DNA of 64,000 nt from Pseudomonas syringae (GTDB taxonomy: Bacteria > Pseudomonadota > Gammaproteobacteria > Pseudomonadales > Pseudomonadaceae). The notes beneath the pieces were generated by a model, which was not told the DNA's origin, searched no databases, and saw only the letters and a program-made list of their open reading frames with translations. Of this stretch, positions 61,030 to 64,000 are shown one piece after another. Every line of letters starts with the position of its first letter. The stretch's first letter is position 1. The stretch covers positions 62,001 through 126,000 of the forward strand of contig NZ_LGSI01000051.1 in assembly GCF_001698815.1 (NCBI RefSeq), given 5' to 3'. The position numbers and the translations under genes were made by a program.

Positions 61030-63771
61030 TTAACGTTTGACCTTCTTCGCCGGCAACGGCAGCGGCGCGAACAGTGCCGCGATGTCCTCGCTTTGCAGCT
61101 TCCAGTCGCCGGTCATCCGCCCGTCCAGAACTCCTGCTGCCAGTGCTGATTTTTCCTGCTGCAAGCGCTGGATTTTCTCTTCGACGGTGCCCCTGGCAAT
61201 CATCTTGTAGACGAACACCGGCTTGTCCTGACCGATGCGATACGCGCGGTCGGTGGCCTGGTTTTCCGCCGCCGGGTTCCACCACGGGTCGTAATGAATC
61301 ACGGTGTCCGCCGCCGTCAGGTTCAGACCGGTGCCGCCTGCTTTCAGACTGATCAGGAAGATAGGCAGCTTGCCGGCCTGGAAGGCTTGCACCGGCGTGC
61401 GGCGATCTCGGGTCGCACCGGTCAGCAGCGCATACTCAATGCCGCGCTGTTTGAGTTCGGCTTCGATCAACGTGAGCATCGAGGTGAATTGCGAGAACAG
61501 CAGGATCTTGCGACCTTCGGCCAGCAGCTCTTCGAACATTTCCATCAGGCTGTGCAGCTTGGCTGAACTGCCGTGACGCGGATTCGCCTGTTCGCTGCTG
61601 ACCAGACGCAGGTCGCAGCACACCTGACGCAACTTGAGCAGCGCTTCGAGGATGATGATCTGGCTGCGCGCCACGCCTTTGCGAGTGATTTCGTCGCGGA
61701 CTTTCTTGTCCATGGCCAGGCGCACGGTTTCGTACACGTCGCGCTGGGCATCGTTGAGCTCGACCCAGTGGATGATTTCGGTTTTTGGCGGCAGTTCGGT
61801 GGCCACTTGCTCCTTGGTGCGGCGCAGCAGGAACGGCTTGATCCGCGCGTTCAGGTGCTGCAGGCGATCCATGTTGCCGTGTTTCTCGATGGGGTTGCGG
61901 TAGTTGCTGTTGAATTCCTTGCTGCTGCCCAGCCAGCCCGGCATCAGGAAGTGGAACAGTGACCACAGCTCGCCGAGGTGGTTTTCCAGCGGCGTACCGC
62001 TCAGGCACAAACGCTGGCGGGCGTTGAGTTCGCGAGCGGCCTGGGCAGCCTTGCTGTTGGGGTTCTTGATGTACTGCGCTTCATCGAGGATCAGCGTGTG
62101 CAGCGGCTGTTTTGCCAAAACCTCCACGTCCCGAGGCAGCAGGGCATAAGTGGTCAGGATCAGATCGTAATCCTGCAGATTGGCAAAATCCTGCGAACGA
62201 TTGGCGCCATACAGCGCCAGCACCTTGAGCTGCGGCGTGAAGTTTTCCGCTTCGTCCATCCAGTTGGGAATCAAGCTGGTAGGCATCACGGCCAATGCCG
62301 GGCGATCCAGCCGTCCGGCCTGTTTTTCCATCAGCAAGTGCGCCAGGGTCTGCAAAGTCTTGCCCAGGCCCATGTCATCGGCCAGTACGCCGCCGACTTC
62401 CAGTTCCCGCAGCGATTGCATCCAGCTCAGGCCTTCGAGCTGATAGGGCCGCAATGTGGCGTTCAGGTCTTCCGGCACCACCACCGGTGCGTCCTTGATA
62501 TTGGCCAGCCGGTCGGCGAACTGGCGCAGCCGGTCGCCGCCTTGCCAGCTCAGTGGCAGGTCTTCGAGTTCACCCAGGCGCGTCGCGTCGGCGTTGTTCA
62601 TGCGCAACGCGTTGTTGCCTTCGTCGCGCCAGTAGAAATCACCGAGGGTTGCCAGCACCGGCTTGAGTCGGCCGTAGGGCAGGGCGATCTGGATCGGGCC
62701 GCCGCCACGCTGGGTGAAGTGGTTGATCTGCACCAGCAGTTGCTCGTCGTCAGCACGCTTGGCGATGCCGGCCGCACTCATCAATTCCGGATGGGTGCGA
62801 ATCAGGTTGATCAGGATCGGCAGCAGGCTCAGGCGTTCGCCATTGACGATGATGCCCAGTTCCAGATCAAACCAGTCGCGTTCGGCCTCTTCGTCGATGA
62901 CCGCATACCAGTCATCGACAGGGGTGACGTCGAAGGCGAATTCCTCGGTGATCTCGATATCCCAGCCTTGTTCTTCAAGGCGGGGCAAATCCTTGAGCAC
63001 GAAATTCAGCCAGGCCTTGTCGTTGGGCAGTTCGAACATGTCACCGGCGGTTTCGGGCAGCGCCTTGCTCTGCCGGGTCGCGACCCTGAAACCCATGTCC
63101 TGCAGAACCTGGCGCTGTTGACGCTCCAGTTCGCCCTGACGTCGAATGCGCAGGGTTTCAGTCGCGTGATGCTCGATGATGTCGCTTTTCTGGTTAACCA
63201 GATCACTGCCCAGGGAACTGACCAGAATGCTGACATTGGCCGTGCCAATGGCGAAATGCTCGCCGTAACCGAACGCCAGTGCCGCGCGGTGCTGGATATG
63301 ACGCTGCATGCGACCGTTACGCGGTTCGTAGGCGCTGTATTCGATACTCGCCAGGATCAGCCTTGGTTTGGGCTTGATGGTATCGATCAGCCGTTCGGGC
63401 AGCGCGGGTTTTGGCTCGATCCGGGGTGGTACCTCGCGTCGGGATTCGTTCAATACCGCCAGGATCGACGGTTGATTCGTCGGATCCTGCAGGTAGTACA
63501 AGGCCGCCGCGCAATGTTTGCAGTTTTCCCGCACCGGGCAGGTGCATTTGCAGATCAGGGTGTTCTTGAATCGGCCTGGATCCTTGAACATCAACGTCTG
63601 GTGATAGATCTCCAGACCGGAACCCCGGCACGCGGTGCGAACCAGATCGGGATTGAGTTCTTCAAGGATGATGCGTTGTTGCAGGGCGTAGTCGAGCCCC
63701 CGCTCAAGAGTCTTGTCGGTAAAGTTGTCTGTCCACGCCAGGGCGAGGACTTTTTCGAGATTGGACGACAC
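61030..63771 (-). CDS. SNF2-family helicase with SWIM zinc finger
   Basis: A 913-residue protein. A SWIM zinc finger lies near residues 73-90 (CKCTCPVRENCKHC), followed by an RNA polymerase-associated-type middle region. The SNF2 ATPase core follows: LADDMGLGKTLQTLAHLL, LILDEAQYIKNPNSKAAQAA, CLSGTPLENHLGELWSLFHF; and the C-terminal helicase half has FLISLKAGGTGLNLTAADTVIHYDPWWNPA and QATDRAYRIGQDKPV. It translocates on duplex DNA; bacterial members of this type have no firmly known role, though RapA-like recycling of RNA polymerase is a common guess. Confidence 0.92.
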   Translation of the reverse strand: MSSNLEKVLALAWTDNFTDKTLERGLDYALQQRIILEELNPDLVRTACRGSGLEIYHQTLMFKDPGRFKNTLICKCTCPVRENCKHCAAALYYLQDPTNQPSILAVLNESRREVPPRIEPKPALPERLIDTIKPKPRLILASIEYSAYEPRNGRMQRHIQHRAALAFGYGEHFAIGTANVSILVSSLGSDLVNQKSDIIEHHATETLRIRRQGELERQQRQVLQDMGFRVATRQSKALPETAGDMFELPNDKAWLNFVLKDLPRLEEQGWDIEITEEFAFDVTPVDDWYAVIDEEAERDWFDLELGIIVNGERLSLLPILINLIRTHPELMSAAGIAKRADDEQLLVQINHFTQRGGGPIQIALPYGRLKPVLATLGDFYWRDEGNNALRMNNADATRLGELEDLPLSWQGGDRLRQFADRLANIKDAPVVVPEDLNATLRPYQLEGLSWMQSLRELEVGGVLADDMGLGKTLQTLAHLLMEKQAGRLDRPALAVMPTSLIPNWMDEAENFTPQLKVLALYGANRSQDFANLQDYDLILTTYALLPRDVEVLAKQPLHTLILDEAQYIKNPNSKAAQAARELNARQRLCLSGTPLENHLGELWSLFHFLMPGWLGSSKEFNSNYRNPIEKHGNMDRLQHLNARIKPFLLRRTKEQVATELPPKTEIIHWVELNDAQRDVYETVRLAMDKKVRDEITRKGVARSQIIILEALLKLRQVCCDLRLVSSEQANPRHGSSAKLHSLMEMFEELLAEGRKILLFSQFTSMLTLIEAELKQRGIEYALLTGATRDRRTPVQAFQAGKLPIFLISLKAGGTGLNLTAADTVIHYDPWWNPAAENQATDRAYRIGQDKPVFVYKMIARGTVEEKIQRLQQEKSALAAGVLDGRMTGDWKLQSEDIAALFAPLPLPAKKVKR

Positions 63772-63839
63772 AGTTCTGGACAGCCTACGCCGTAGCGATG
63801 CTCAAAAGGGCAAGGAACGCGCTATGCGCTCCTTGATGG

Positions 63840-64000
63840 TTACAGGGGTGCAATCTTGATCAGCATGGCCAGACTTCCGTAGTCCATGTAGATCAATTCC
63901 CCGTTTTTTACCCGGGTTGTCTGTTTCATGCGTTCGCTGCTGATCAGGACGCCATGGCTATCGAGCTGGTTGACCCAGAAGTCTGCCGCGATATCGGTGA
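63840..64000 (-). CDS. C-terminal end of an unidentified protein, possibly FHA-like (5' end outside window)
   Basis: The minus strand is open from the window edge to a TAA at 63840-63842. The visible 53 residues (TDIAADFWVNQLDSHGVLIS, then SERMKQTTRVKNGELIYMDY, ending in MLIKIAPL) look like the last strands of an FHA domain, where a DxGSxNG-like turn is followed by a VNG-type turn. This is a weak resemblance. Codon use matches neighbours, so the reading frame is probably real. Confidence 0.55.
   Translation of the reverse strand, partial: TDIAADFWVNQLDSHGVLISSERMKQTTRVKNGELIYMDYGSLAMLIKIAPL

Noticed and set aside
61978..63795. 605-residue plus-strand frame opposite the SNF2 helicase gene
   Set aside because: Antisense shadow; the minus-strand protein carries all helicase motifs and the SWIM finger.

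Overview
The window looks like chromosome of a Pseudomonas of the fluorescens group. Codon use is GC-rich. REP-type palindromes built on a GGAGCGAGGCTTGCCCGCGAA core recur between genes. The last third carries the block uup, usp, fadB-fadA, topA, sulA-lexA, psrA, nagZ and a methylthioinosine phosphorylase, which I know from P. aeruginosa PAO1 (about PA3004-PA3020). There are no rRNA or tRNA genes, CRISPR arrays, insertion sequences or prophages.

Layout. 1-8.3 kb: an apparent guanidino/polyamine catabolic operon (thiamine-diphosphate decarboxylase, aldehyde dehydrogenase, Tat-exported binding protein, two permeases, ATPase) with an opposing AraC regulator. 8.5-10.4 kb: a small monooxygenase, a small unknown gene, a flavin reductase and an exported protein made of 13-residue tandem repeats. 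10.7-15.5 kb: a dicarboxylate-type MFS carrier with a good sigma-54 promoter, next to an NtrC-class regulator and DctB-like kinase that probably control it. 15.6-20.2 kb: periplasmic beta-glucosidase, then a LemA/TPM/TPM operon. 20.4-26.9 kb: a four-gene unit with a 1240-residue VasX-like putative type VI effector, two near-duplicate membrane proteins and a third small membrane protein, best read as toxin plus immunity genes. 27.0-38.2 kb: an amide/urea island made of a LuxR response regulator, an NCS1-transporter/hybrid-kinase fusion, a divergent urtABCDE-type ABC transporter, formamidase and an FmdB zinc-ribbon protein. 38.3-48.5 kb: GDP-mannose enzyme, lipid kinase with a tiny coupled upstream ORF, an Hpt-like protein, cheV with a FliA promoter, MOSC protein, slt, uup and a universal stress protein. 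48.6-61 kb: the conserved fadBA-topA-lexA-psrA-nagZ block. 61-64 kb: a SWIM/SNF2 helicase and the C-terminal end of another protein.

The most interesting parts are: the effector cassette, where the two probable immunity paralogues share a 151-bp identical block but differ in their membrane segments; the transporter-like sensor kinase with an internal eight-cysteine cluster, opposite an amide-uptake operon whose promoter region holds a strong palindrome; and the tandem-repeat exported protein. Regulatory sites read directly from sequence include two LexA boxes before lexA, a PsrA box before psrA, a FliA promoter before cheV and a sigma-54 promoter before the MFS gene.
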